A DNA stretch of 13,140 nt from CAYNFH01 sp964396385 (GTDB taxonomy: Bacteria > Armatimonadota > Chthonomonadetes > Chthonomonadales > CAJBBX01), in the NCBI GenBank assembly GCA_964396385.1, contig CAYNFH010000185.1, positions 1 through 13,140 of the forward strand. The letters run 5' to 3'. Both the position numbers and the translations under genes were made by a program. Positions 6,228 through 13,140 of the stretch are shown here, piece after piece. How positions within the stretch are numbered: position 1 is the stretch's first letter; the number at the start of each line of letters is the position of its first letter. Under the pieces are notes generated by a model. That model saw only the letters and a program-made list of their open reading frames with translations, was not told where the DNA came from and searched no databases.

Positions 6228-6262
6228 CGACGTTGACTCAGTGCGGCCACCTACCCGCTCAA

Positions 6263-6290
6263 TCGAAAATCGAAAATTGAAAATAGAAAA
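6263..6290. repeat. Heptanucleotide array (TNGAAAA)4
   Basis: The units TCGAAAA, TCGAAAA, TTGAAAA and TAGAAAA end exactly at the sigma-factor stop codon. It is the most AT-rich run in the window and lies in the 63-nt gap between the sigma gene and the following gene. Its U-rich transcript could modulate read-through between the two. Confidence 0.85.
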
Positions 6291-6836
6291 TCACAGCGCT
6301 CTACACTCCACGCTGGTCGCTTCCCCGTACGCCGGGGCCAGCAGCTCCCGAAGCCGGGCGCGCGCCGTGAAAAGCCGGGACTTCACCGTGCCCGCCGGCA
6401 CGTCCAGCACCACCGCGATCTCCGCCACAGACAGCTCCCGCTCATAGTGGAGGAGGAATGTCTCCCGCAGATCATCCGACAACTGCGCCAGGGCGCGCGA
6501 GACCACCACCGTATGCAGGCTGAGCGCCGCGCGCGTGTCCGGGATGCGCGCCGCCTCCTCCAGCGCCGCGAACTCCCGCCGGTCACGCCGCCAGTGCGTA
6601 TACTCGTGGTAGGCAATGCGGCAGAGCCAGGTAGAGAGCTTCGCCTCCCCACGGTAGCTCTCCAGCGCCTGCCAGGCCCTGGTAAACGCCTGCTGGGTCA
6701 GGTCCTCCGCGGCTTCGCGGTGGCCGGTCAGGCTGCGCAGCAGGCTGTAGACGCGGTCGTAGTTCTGGGTTACCAGCCGCTCGCCCGCGGCCCGGTCTCC
6801 CTCAAGGATCCGCTCTGCCCACGCCCTATCGCGCAT
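6291..6836 (-). CDS. ECF-type RNA polymerase sigma factor (sigma-70 family)
   Basis: A 181-aa two-domain sigma factor that directs RNA polymerase to stress or envelope-response promoters. Region 2 is clear at about 25-83: YDRVYSLLRSLTGHREAAED, then LTQQAFTRAWQALESYRGEA and KLSTWLCRIAYHEYTHWRRD, with the core-binding and -10 recognition helices. Region 4 at about 115-165 (ALAQLSDDLRETFLLHYERE, LSVAEIAVVLDVPAGTVKSR, LFTARARLREL) holds the helix-turn-helix that reads the -35 element. Length and the absence of regions 1 and 3 fit the ECF group. The start is ATG preceded by a weak GGAGAC only a few bases away. It is the first gene of the minus-strand operon, with the predicted anti-sigma gene 63 nt downstream. 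Autoregulation is usual in such pairs. Confidence 0.95.
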   Translation of the reverse strand: MRDRAWAERILEGDRAAGERLVTQNYDRVYSLLRSLTGHREAAEDLTQQAFTRAWQALESYRGEAKLSTWLCRIAYHEYTHWRRDRREFAALEEAARIPDTRAALSLHTVVVSRALAQLSDDLRETFLLHYERELSVAEIAVVLDVPAGTVKSRLFTARARLRELLAPAYGEATSVECRAL

Positions 6837-6849
6837 GTCTCCGTCTTTC

Positions 6850-6889
6850 GCGCCAAAGAACCAACAGTATGCTCAAGTATGGTTGGCGC
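6850..6889 (-). promoter_or_regulatory. Palindromic operator-like site upstream of the sigma gene
   Basis: GCGCCAA (6850-6856) faces TTGGCGC (6883-6889). Inside, CCAAC/GTTGG arms and the direct repeat AGTAT (6866-6870, 6876-6880) are nested. The site ends 13 bases before the ATG of the sigma gene, so it overlaps the leader or promoter. I could not identify an ECF-type -35/-10 pair with confidence. Confidence 0.4.
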
Positions 6890-6967
6890 TCTTCCAGGAG
6901 TCTAGAGCCGCCGGCCCGGCGGTAGGTTCACAGCGGTAGTGAGAAGTGGGGTCTGGAAAGGAGCTTT

Positions 6968-7000
6968 CGTACCTGGAGATCCCCCTGCAGGAAGGGTACG
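6968..7000 (-). terminator. Weak terminator candidate after the first GloVer gene
   Basis: CGTACC (6968-6973) faces GGTACG (6995-7000), with an inner CCTG/CAGG pairing. It starts 11 bases after the stop codon of the 769-aa gene on the minus strand. A further GC-rich palindrome, CCGCCGG-C-CCGGCGG, is at 6908-6922. Neither has a T-tract. Confidence 0.3.
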
Positions 7001-7011
7001 GGATTCCTGAG

Positions 7012-9321
7012 TCACCGGATGCTGAACAGCATCCCGTCGTCGGTAGGTCCGCCCTGCGCCGTGGCTCCGTAGATCGTTCCGCTGCCGTCTACCACCACGC
7101 CGCCGTAAGGGTGCGCTCCCGTTGAGGCATTGAAGGTCTGAAGGATAGTGAACCCGCGCGAAGTGTCCAGCTTCCAGGCCGTGCCGACGCCGGAAGAGTG
7201 GCCGCCGTCGGAGTTGGTGCCGTAGAAGCTGCCGTCCGGCCCCAGCGAGAGATCGCCCTGCGGGTAGCCCCCGTCCGTGACGTAGTTGAATGCGCGGACA
7301 ACGCCGGCCGTCCCGGAGGCCGTATCTACGGAAACCAGGGAGCCGTACCCATTCGCGCCAGACTTGCAGACCGCATACAGTGCCGAGCCGACTAATATGG
7401 GGGAGCCATAAGGATTGGAGCCCTCTGCCGAAGTGAGGCTGTGGAGTAGCGCGTAACCGGTGCCGTCGGTGTTCAGCTTGAAGAATGCGCCGCAGCCGTT
7501 GGCGCCGCGGGAGGATGCGGCACCGTACAGGGTCCCGGAAGCATCCTGCACCAATCCGGCATATGGACTGGCACCATCGTTGCCGATGGCCGGATCGAAG
7601 TCGTGCAGGTCGGTAAAGCCGGACCCATTCATAGTCAAAGTGAAGACCGTGCCAAATCCGGCGGCGCCGCCACTCACCGTGGTGCCGTAGAGGCTGCCGT
7701 CCGCCCCCACGAGAAGCCTCCCGTTCGGACTCGAGCCGTCGGAACCGCTGAAACTGTACAGCACGGTGAGGTTGCCGGAGCCGTCCATCATCCAGACGGT
7801 GCCGGCGCCGTACTGGCCGCCGGTCGCGCACGTGCCGTAGAAGTTCCCATCCGGTCCCTGGATGACACCTGTCGGGTTCTGACCCTCCTGCGCGTACTGG
7901 CTAAAGACGTGCAGGATCTGGTACCCGCCGGTGGGGCTTGTCTGGTAGAAGACCCCCTGGTTCAGAATGCCGCCGCTAAACGTGACTCCATAGAGGTTCC
8001 CATCTGCCCCGAGCACCGGGCTGCACTGCGAGTTGGCCCCATCCTCATAAACGCCGAGCGAATGAAGCAGCGTGGTGCTGCCCTGCCTGGTCGCGGGATC
8101 GATGGCGACGCTGTAGAGGGAGCCATTCCCCATTCCGGTGTACTGGACCCCAAGCCCGCCGTCCATGCTGACTCCGTAAAGGTTCCCATCGGCCGCCGGG
8201 ATGGGCGGGCAACGCGCCTCGTAAGTGTCCGTCCCGGTGTAGCTGACCAGGACAGAGCAGTTCAGAGATGTATCGAGCATATAGGCGGTGCCGTAACCGT
8301 TCGCCCCGCCTTGCCAGGTGGTGCCGTACAGGTTACCGCTGCCGTCACTGCTCAGCGCGCTCAAGGGATTTGCGCCGGTAGTTCCATTGAAGTTGTAGAC
8401 GATGGAGAAGGCGTTGCCGGCGGACGGATCGATGCTGTAGATGATGCCGTCGCTGCCATTATCGTTCAGCCCTCCGAACTGGGTCGTGCCGTAGAGCTTG
8501 CCACCCAGGCCTCTTGTCAGCCCGGTCTGCGGATTATAGCCGTCCATCGGCGCTGCGCTGAAGGAGTGAGCCACGCCAAAGCCCGAGCCGTCCTTACGGA
8601 GGTAATAGACGGTGCCGAGGTTGTTCGCCCCTCCGTACTCTGCCGTGCCGTAGAGCTTTCCGTCGCTCCCTTCGATGACGCCCGCCATGGGGCCGGCGCC
8701 GTCCGGGCCGGTAAAGCTGTGCAGCACCGTCAAGCTGCTCCCGTTGAGAGCCATCTTCCAGACAACCCCATAATCGGAGGTGCCGCCGTACCGGGTGGCG
8801 CCATACAGATAGCCGTCGCTCGCTTGGATCACGCTGTCGGATTCGGGAAAGGCGCCGTCGGCCGCTACGTCGTTGAAGTCGTGGATCTTGGTCACGGTCA
8901 CCGGAGCGGTCGAGAGATCTATCGAGAAGACCGTCCCGTAGCCATACCGACCTCCCGTCTCGCAGGTGCCGTAAAGCTTGCCGTCCGCCGCCAGGATAAG
9001 GCCGGATCGGGGGCCCGACCCGGTGCCTGCGCTGCCACTCCCCGTGAAGTTGTAGACAATGATGAGAGTGTTCGTAGCCGGATCTTCCCGGAAGATGGCG
9101 CCATTGCCTGAGTAAGCGGTCGTGGCACTCGCGGTTCCGTAAAGGAAGCCGTCCGGGGCCTGTAACAGCCGGCCGAACGGGTGGCTGGCCTTCGCGCTCC
9201 GGTTGCTGAACGCGTGCACGACGATGGTCGACGCGCGGACCGGGGCGGCGGCGAGCAGCAGAAGAGGCAGCGTGTAAAGGATGCGCGCCGCGGTTGGTCG
9301 GAGAACTTCGACGGTGGACAT
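7012..9321 (-). CDS. Secreted GloVer-repeat protein (TIGR03803-like), 14 repeats, paralog 1
   Basis: A 769-aa exported protein of unknown function made almost wholly of one repeat. A signal peptide (hydrophobic LYTLPLLLLAAAPVRA, cleavage near RAS) is followed by 14 units of about 52 residues with the pattern 'P..G.I...DG.LYGT...GG..G.GTVF.......VLHSF', which is the Gloeobacter/Verrucomicrobia repeat of choice-of-anchor proteins. Unit 7 carries an insert (LGVQYTGMGNG), and unit 12 is degenerate (ALYAVCKSG). The chain begins with the VLHSF-type strand and ends in the GTVF-type strand (MLFSIR), so the ends are permuted relative to the unit, as in ring-closed beta-propellers. No C-terminal anchor or sorting signal is seen. 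The Shine-Dalgarno AAGGGAGAG lies eight bases before the ATG. It is a tandem duplicate of the upstream gene. Confidence 0.9.
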   Translation of the reverse strand: MSTVEVLRPTAARILYTLPLLLLAAAPVRASTIVVHAFSNRSAKASHPFGRLLQAPDGFLYGTASATTAYSGNGAIFREDPATNTLIIVYNFTGSGSAGTGSGPRSGLILAADGKLYGTCETGGRYGYGTVFSIDLSTAPVTVTKIHDFNDVAADGAFPESDSVIQASDGYLYGATRYGGTSDYGVVWKMALNGSSLTVLHSFTGPDGAGPMAGVIEGSDGKLYGTAEYGGANNLGTVYYLRKDGSGFGVAHSFSAAPMDGYNPQTGLTRGLGGKLYGTTQFGGLNDNGSDGIIYSIDPSAGNAFSIVYNFNGTTGANPLSALSSDGSGNLYGTTWQGGANGYGTAYMLDTSLNCSVLVSYTGTDTYEARCPPIPAADGNLYGVSMDGGLGVQYTGMGNGSLYSVAIDPATRQGSTTLLHSLGVYEDGANSQCSPVLGADGNLYGVTFSGGILNQGVFYQTSPTGGYQILHVFSQYAQEGQNPTGVIQGPDGNFYGTCATGGQYGAGTVWMMDGSGNLTVLYSFSGSDGSSPNGRLLVGADGSLYGTTVSGGAAGFGTVFTLTMNGSGFTDLHDFDPAIGNDGASPYAGLVQDASGTLYGAASSRGANGCGAFFKLNTDGTGYALLHSLTSAEGSNPYGSPILVGSALYAVCKSGANGYGSLVSVDTASGTAGVVRAFNYVTDGGYPQGDLSLGPDGSFYGTNSDGGHSSGVGTAWKLDTSRGFTILQTFNASTGAHPYGGVVVDGSGTIYGATAQGGPTDDGMLFSIR

Positions 9322-9603
9322 GGGTTCTGCTCTCCCTTCTGAGGGTGGGGCGGCGCGCGGAGGCCGAGCTCAGGGGGGCACGGCGCTCCCCGCTGAGGGG
9401 GACTACAGCGCGAGAATACGACCGGATAGTTGCTGCAAATCACACCTTCGCCCCCAATGCGGCGGACTCCTGCTGGCCGTAAGGCCCGTAAGACTGGTTA
9501 TGGAGCGCTCGGGCGTTGTTGTTGGGGCGACTGTCGTGCTCACGACGCGCCGCTAACCCCTGGCGAGCCCCTGCGTGGCCGCGCACCGGTACGGGCTCCG
9601 GTG
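9322..9603 (-). promoter_or_regulatory. Intergenic region and leader of the first GloVer gene
   Basis: These 282 bases separate the two paralogs and contain no gene. The 3' part holds the Shine-Dalgarno (9330-9338) within a leader nearly matching the one before the other paralog. A small GGCC-GTAA-GGCC stem lies near 9476-9487. No clear promoter or intrinsic terminator was found, so co-transcription with the upstream paralog is possible. Confidence 0.5.
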
Positions 9604-11928
9604 TCACGGGATGCTGAACAGCGTCCCGCCCCCGTTCGGCCCATCCTGGGACGTGGTACCATAGACGGTCCCGCCACCATCGACCACCACCCCGCCTATG
9701 GGATGCGTACCCGTCGCAGCGGTGAACGTCTGGAGCAGCGTGAACGCCCCGCCCGTGCTGCACTTCCATACTGTGCCGTTGCCGGAGGGGCGGTCGCCGT
9801 TGAAGCAGGTGCCGTAAAGCAACCCATCTCCCCCGAGGAACAGGTCGCACTGGGGATTCGCCCCGCCGGTCGTATCCGTGAAGGCATGAATCATGCTGGT
9901 CGTCCCGGAAGAGCTATCTACCGCGAGGAGCGACCCGTTACCGCTCGCGCCGCTGGGGCAGACTGCATAGATTGAGGGGCCGGCCAAGACCGGCGTGCCC
10001 TGGGGGTTAGCGCCCTCCGCGAGAGTGAGGCTGTGTAGCACGGAGTAGCCGGTGCCGTCGGTGTTCAGCTTGAAGAAGGCGCCGCGCGCGTTCGCCCCGC
10101 CATAACCTGTAACTCCGTACAAGACTCCCGCCGCATCCTGCACCAGTCCCGCGGAGGGGTAATATCCGTCGTTCCCGAAGTTCGGGCTGAAGTCGTGCAA
10201 ATCTCGAAAGCCGGTGCCGTCCGTGCCCACGGTGAACACCGTGCCTTCTCCCGTAGCGCCGCCGTACAAGGTCGTGCCGTACAGGTTGCCGTCCTGGCCG
10301 AAGAGGAGCCGGCCTAGCGGCTGATCACCATCGGCGCCTCGGAAATGATGCAGGACCGTGAGGTTCCCGGAGCTATCCATCATCCAAACTGTGCCTCGGT
10401 TATATCGGCCGCCGTACTGGCATGTCCCGTAGAAGCTCCCATCCGGCCCCTGAATGGCACTGGTTGGGTTTTGGCCCTCCTGTCCGTACTGGCTGAAGGT
10501 GTGCAGGATCCGATAGCCGCCAGAGGGAGCCACCTGATAAAGGATGCCTTGATTGAGGGCGCCGCCGTAGTAATCTACGCCGTAGACGCTACCGTCAGCA
10601 CCTAGAACAGGACTGTTCGGGGATTGATATCCATCCTCGTACACGCCGAAAGAGTGAAGCAGACTACTGCTACCCTGGCCGCTGGAAGGATCGATGGCTA
10701 CGCTGTACAGGGATCCGTCCGCGCTTCCGTCCGTGTACTGAACCCCGAGGCCGCCAACATTGCTTGTCCCATAGAGGTTGCCGTCGGAGGCGAGGATGGG
10801 CGGGGAGTAGGGTTGGTATGCGTCTGCCCCGCTGAAGTTCGTGATAACGGTGTAGTTCAGGGAAGTGTCAACCACAAAAGCCGTGCCATAACCGGTGGCG
10901 CCGCCAGCTAGGGTCGTGCCATACAGGTTGCCGCCACCATCTGTGCTGAGACCGCTCAGCGGATAAGCGCCGGTCGCACCGTCGAAATTGTAGACAATTG
11001 AGAAGGCGTTGCCAGCGGACGGGTCGATACAGTAGAGGATGCCCAGGTCGTATAATCCGCCCCTATCCGCCGCACCATATAGCTTGCCATCGGCTCTCTT
11101 GATCAGAGCCGATTGCGGTTCGCGCCCATCGGTCTCGGTGTCATTGAAGGAATGGGCGAGGCCGAAGCCAGTTCCGTCCTTGTTCACAAGGTAGACGGTG
11201 CCCCGGTTGTTCGTCCCACCTTCATTTGTTGTGCCATAAAGTTTGCCGTCGTTGCCTTCCATTACGCCGACTGCGGGATAGGTGCCATCCGACGCGGAAG
11301 CGGTACGGAAGTTGTGTAGGATCGTGAAACCGCTTCCGTTGAGAGCCATCTTCCAGACAGTGCCGGCGCCGAAGGCTCCGCCTTGATACGTCGTACCGTA
11401 AAGATTCTCGTCGCTTCCTTGGATTACGCTATCGTAGACCGGTGCGCCGCCGTTGTCGGCTGCGTCGTTGAAGTCGTGAATCTTGGTGACCGTAACCGGG
11501 TTGGCGGAGAGATTCACCGAGAAGGCCGTTCCGTATCCGTACTGACCTCGACTGTTCGTCGTGCCATACAGGTTGCCGTCGGCAGCCAGGATGAGGCCGC
11601 AGAGGGGAGAAGATCCGGTGCCGCCAGTGCCGGAGCCTGTGAAACTGTAGACTGTGGTGAGAGTGTCGGTTGCCGGATCCTCCCGGAAGACTGTTCCATT
11701 ACCGTAGGCTCCGCCCGAGCTGCAGGTTCCGTAGAGGAAGCCGTCCGGCGCCTGAATAAGCCGCCCGACCGGATTGGACCCAGGAGTTATCTGGTTGCTG
11801 AAGGCATGCACGATGGTGGGGGACTGAATAGACTGAGCGCGGGCCGTGATGGGGCTGAGCAGAAACAGACAAGACAGCGCAATGAGAATGCGCGCAGTCC
11901 GCAGGTGGTACACGGCTGGAGACAGCAT
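9604..11928 (-). CDS. Secreted GloVer-repeat protein (TIGR03803-like), 14 repeats, paralog 2
   Basis: A 774-aa exported protein collinear with its neighbour. The signal peptide is LIALSCLFLLSPITARAQ, followed by 14 repeats of 'DG.LYGTT..GG..G.GTVF' type in the same order as paralog 1. These include a matching insert in unit 7 (LGVQYTDGSADG) and the same degenerate unit 12 (SIYAVCPSG). Long stretches are nearly identical between the two, such as GNAFSIVYNF and MALNGS. The C-terminus ends in TLFSIP without an anchor. I chose the ATG at 11928 rather than one at 12051: AAAGGAGAG lies nine bases upstream, the signal peptide follows at once, and the leader matches that of the paralog, whereas the 41 extra residues are Arg/Pro-rich noise. 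Substrate and function are unknown; surface or extracellular location is expected. Confidence 0.9.
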   Translation of the reverse strand: MLSPAVYHLRTARILIALSCLFLLSPITARAQSIQSPTIVHAFSNQITPGSNPVGRLIQAPDGFLYGTCSSGGAYGNGTVFREDPATDTLTTVYSFTGSGTGGTGSSPLCGLILAADGNLYGTTNSRGQYGYGTAFSVNLSANPVTVTKIHDFNDAADNGGAPVYDSVIQGSDENLYGTTYQGGAFGAGTVWKMALNGSGFTILHNFRTASASDGTYPAVGVMEGNDGKLYGTTNEGGTNNRGTVYLVNKDGTGFGLAHSFNDTETDGREPQSALIKRADGKLYGAADRGGLYDLGILYCIDPSAGNAFSIVYNFDGATGAYPLSGLSTDGGGNLYGTTLAGGATGYGTAFVVDTSLNYTVITNFSGADAYQPYSPPILASDGNLYGTSNVGGLGVQYTDGSADGSLYSVAIDPSSGQGSSSLLHSFGVYEDGYQSPNSPVLGADGSVYGVDYYGGALNQGILYQVAPSGGYRILHTFSQYGQEGQNPTSAIQGPDGSFYGTCQYGGRYNRGTVWMMDSSGNLTVLHHFRGADGDQPLGRLLFGQDGNLYGTTLYGGATGEGTVFTVGTDGTGFRDLHDFSPNFGNDGYYPSAGLVQDAAGVLYGVTGYGGANARGAFFKLNTDGTGYSVLHSLTLAEGANPQGTPVLAGPSIYAVCPSGASGNGSLLAVDSSSGTTSMIHAFTDTTGGANPQCDLFLGGDGLLYGTCFNGDRPSGNGTVWKCSTGGAFTLLQTFTAATGTHPIGGVVVDGGGTVYGTTSQDGPNGGGTLFSIP

Positions 11929-12294
11929 GGATATCAGCTCTCCTTTCTGAGGACGGGAGGCGTACCGGCCGCTGGCGAGAGGCGCGGGCCGGGAGGGCGG
12001 TGTAGAAATGCGGCGCCAACTGCTCGTCGCGCAAGGGCGTACCGGGTGCATTCGCTAGCGGGTGCGGACGGTTCGCGCGCGGAGGCAGCGGTCAATGGGG
12101 CACGACCTTCCCTGGTGGGCGTGGTCTCCTCCCGAAATACTGCTGGCTTGTATCGCAAAGCGAACCTTCGTCGGCCGCGGTGGGGATTCCTACCGGCCGC
12201 GCGACCTTTCAACCGTGGGCACGAGCACACACGGAATTAATTAACTCAGGCTCGGGCAGCAACCGGTGCCCCATCCAAGGAGGGCCGGACCACC
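11929..12294. promoter_or_regulatory. Divergent intergenic region, no gene seen
   Basis: These 366 bases lie between the minus-strand GloVer gene and the plus-strand antitoxin-like gene, so both promoters should be here. Visible elements are the Shine-Dalgarno sites at 11938-11946 (minus strand) and 12277-12284 (plus strand, AAGGAGGG), and an AT-rich AATTAATTAA at 12235-12244. No ORF here looks real. Confidence 0.5.
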
Positions 12295-12546
12295 ATGATC
12301 GAAAAGTACGAGCTGGAAGGCACCTGGGAGGAGATCCGCGCGCATGATGCCGAGCTGGCCGGCAAGCGGGTCAAGCTCACCGTGCTGGAGCCGGAGCGAC
12401 CCGGCAGCCCAAAGGAACGAGCGGCTTTCCGGCCCGCTAAGGGCTCGCTCCAGGAGTATCTGCGGCAGTCTCACGGCTGGGCCGGCGACGATTTCGAGGA
12501 GTGTCTCCAGTTGGTGTACGCCACCCGCTCAAAGGCGGAGTTCTGA
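12295..12546 (+). CDS. Small VapB-like antitoxin
   Basis: An 83-aa protein resembling antitoxins that precede PIN-domain (VapC) toxins. The N-terminal part (MIEKYELEGTWEEIRAHDAE, LAGKRVKLTVLE) looks like the short beta-rich DNA-binding or dimerisation part. The C-terminal part (SLQEYLRQSHGWAGDDFEEC, LQLVYATRSKAEF) matches the toxin-embracing tail seen in many such proteins, where 'W.GDD.EECL..V...RS...F' is common. The Shine-Dalgarno AAGGAGGG is ten bases from the ATG. Two bases after its stop a GTG opens a degraded toxin-like frame. The antitoxin itself shows no damage. In intact pairs the complex represses its own promoter; no operator was identified here. The family assignment rests on pattern memory only. 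Confidence 0.6.
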   Translation: MIEKYELEGTWEEIRAHDAELAGKRVKLTVLEPERPGSPKERAAFRPAKGSLQEYLRQSHGWAGDDFEECLQLVYATRSKAEF

Positions 12547-12548
12547 CG

Positions 12549-12734
12549 GTGTTTCTGCTTGGCACCAACCACGCGACTCGCGCGCCCGGCAGTAGGTTCA
12601 TCGGCAGCAGGGGAATACCCTGTTCCGGCGGGTCCGCGCGCATCCGGCATGGGCAGGAAGCAGCGGGAAGGCGGAGAAAGTGGCAAGCAGTTACCTGTTT
12701 CAGCCTTAGATGTTGCGCGGGAGAATTGAGATGA
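12549..12734 (+). pseudogene. Degraded VapC-like PIN toxin remnant
   Basis: The frame opens with GTG two bases after the antitoxin stop and reads VFLLGTNHATRAPGSRF, very like the usual opening of VapC toxins (FLLDTNHxTR). The first catalytic Asp is Gly here. After about 14 codons similarity ends, and the remaining 47 codons are Arg/Gly/Cys-rich with no PIN motifs. About 130 residues would be expected in a complete toxin, so most of the gene has been deleted or replaced. The loss starts near a short sequence (12585-12600) also found at 6915-6930. The frame stops within the first codons of the next gene. It is probably non-functional. Confidence 0.55.
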
Positions 12735-13140
12735 GCGTCACGAAACTGCGCAAGCTGGTCCGAACTTCAGGACCGTTCGGCCTCCTCCTCGGCGCATGCT
12801 ACATCCTCGTCCGGAGCTTCAGGTCTCGCAGACCGCTGCGGGTAGCCCTCATAGCTGCCTTCGCCGCCATGCTCCTCGGTGGATGGCTCGCCGTGCGCCG
12901 GACCGCGCGCGACTCGGCGCCGGCCTCCGGCGAGGCCGCTCCGCGTTACCGAATCGTCGACCTGGGTACGGCCGCCAAGGGCGTTGTGGCCGCGGGCATG
13001 AACTCCGCCGGCGACGTCGCAGGCGTTGTATGGCTCAGCGATAAGGTCTGGCACGCCGCGCTCTGGCTAGGTCGCAAGATGCTGGTTCTGGGCACGCTGG
13101 GAGGCTCGCGCAGCGCGGCGTCGGCGATTAACGACGCCGG
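12731..13140 (+). CDS. HAF-repeat protein, N-terminal part (runs off the window)
   Basis: The first 136 residues of a membrane-anchored protein with HAF-type repeats (the 'probable extracellular repeat, HAF family', TIGR02913). Basic residues and hydrophobic segments at about 13-29 and 37-56 (VALIAAFAAMLLGGWLAV) suggest a signal anchor. From about 71 the pattern YRIVDLG...GMNSAGDVAGVVW, HAALWLGRKMLVLGTLGG, SRSAASAINDAG gives the first repeat and the start of the second; later repeats must lie beyond the edge. The Shine-Dalgarno GGGAGA sits six bases before the ATG. The start overlaps the stop of the degraded toxin frame as ATGA, a remnant of operon-like packing. Function is unknown. Confidence 0.85.
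   Translation, partial: MSVTKLRKLVRTSGPFGLLLGACYILVRSFRSRRPLRVALIAAFAAMLLGGWLAVRRTARDSAPASGEAAPRYRIVDLGTAAKGVVAAGMNSAGDVAGVVWLSDKVWHAALWLGRKMLVLGTLGGSRSAASAINDA

Noticed and set aside
7603..9111. Open frame of 502 codons on the plus strand, antisense to GloVer paralog 1
   Set aside because: It mirrors the repetitive coding strand; the translation is an Ala/Gly/Val-rich periodic shadow with no Shine-Dalgarno, and the opposite strand clearly encodes the TIGR03803 repeats.
11929..12051. N-terminal extension of GloVer paralog 2 to the ATG at 12051
   Set aside because: It would put 41 Arg/Pro-rich residues before a complete signal peptide, while the ATG at 11928 has a good Shine-Dalgarno and a leader matching the paralog.

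Overview
This is a GC-rich bacterial window from a draft assembly; a run of ten Ns sits at 1834-1843. No rRNA, tRNA or universal marker gene is present, so taxonomy can only be inferred. Two proteins built from 'LYGTT..GG..GTVF' repeats (TIGR03803, 'GloVer', named for Gloeobacter and Verrucomicrobia), the start of an HAF-family repeat protein, 7-nt tandem arrays, and an ECF sigma operon ending in large unrecognised membrane proteins suggest a diderm of the Armatimonadota, Acidobacteriota or Verrucomicrobiota type. I would guess Armatimonadota, with low confidence.

Layout. 1-1833: no convincing gene. The stretch holds hairpins, 7-nt and 9-nt tandem arrays, and five copies of a composite palindromic element whose core is TGAGACA-N-TGTCTCA; a sixth copy lies at 2639-2672. 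1841-2407 (+): a secreted cupredoxin whose start codon falls in the N run, followed by a 19-bp hairpin. 2408-2927: intergenic, with the sixth repeat copy, a second copy of a block of about 117 bp, and a 17-bp hairpin that appears to end the minus-strand operon. 2928-6836 (-): an operon read from right to left. It encodes an ECF sigma factor, a 559-aa membrane protein with an N-terminal zinc anti-sigma-like motif and a pseudopilin-like C-terminal segment, a 492-aa membrane protein that is an internal duplication, and a short ORF remnant. 7012-11928 (-): two tandem full-length GloVer-repeat paralogs, each with a signal peptide and 14 repeats. 12295-12734 (+): an intact VapB-like antitoxin followed by a degraded VapC-like remnant. 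12731-13140 (+): the start of an HAF-repeat protein, cut off by the window edge.

How the parts may work together. The ECF sigma factor is probably held by the zinc motif of the 559-aa protein at the membrane. The 492-aa protein overlaps that gene by 41 nt, so it is probably translationally coupled and part of the same envelope-linked system. The cupredoxin, GloVer proteins and HAF protein are all exported or membrane-anchored, so the window is mostly cell-envelope or extracellular in character. The strongest candidates for something undescribed are the composite palindrome family, the sigma operon with its duplicated two-helix-plus-helical-module protein, and the paired 14-repeat putative propellers.
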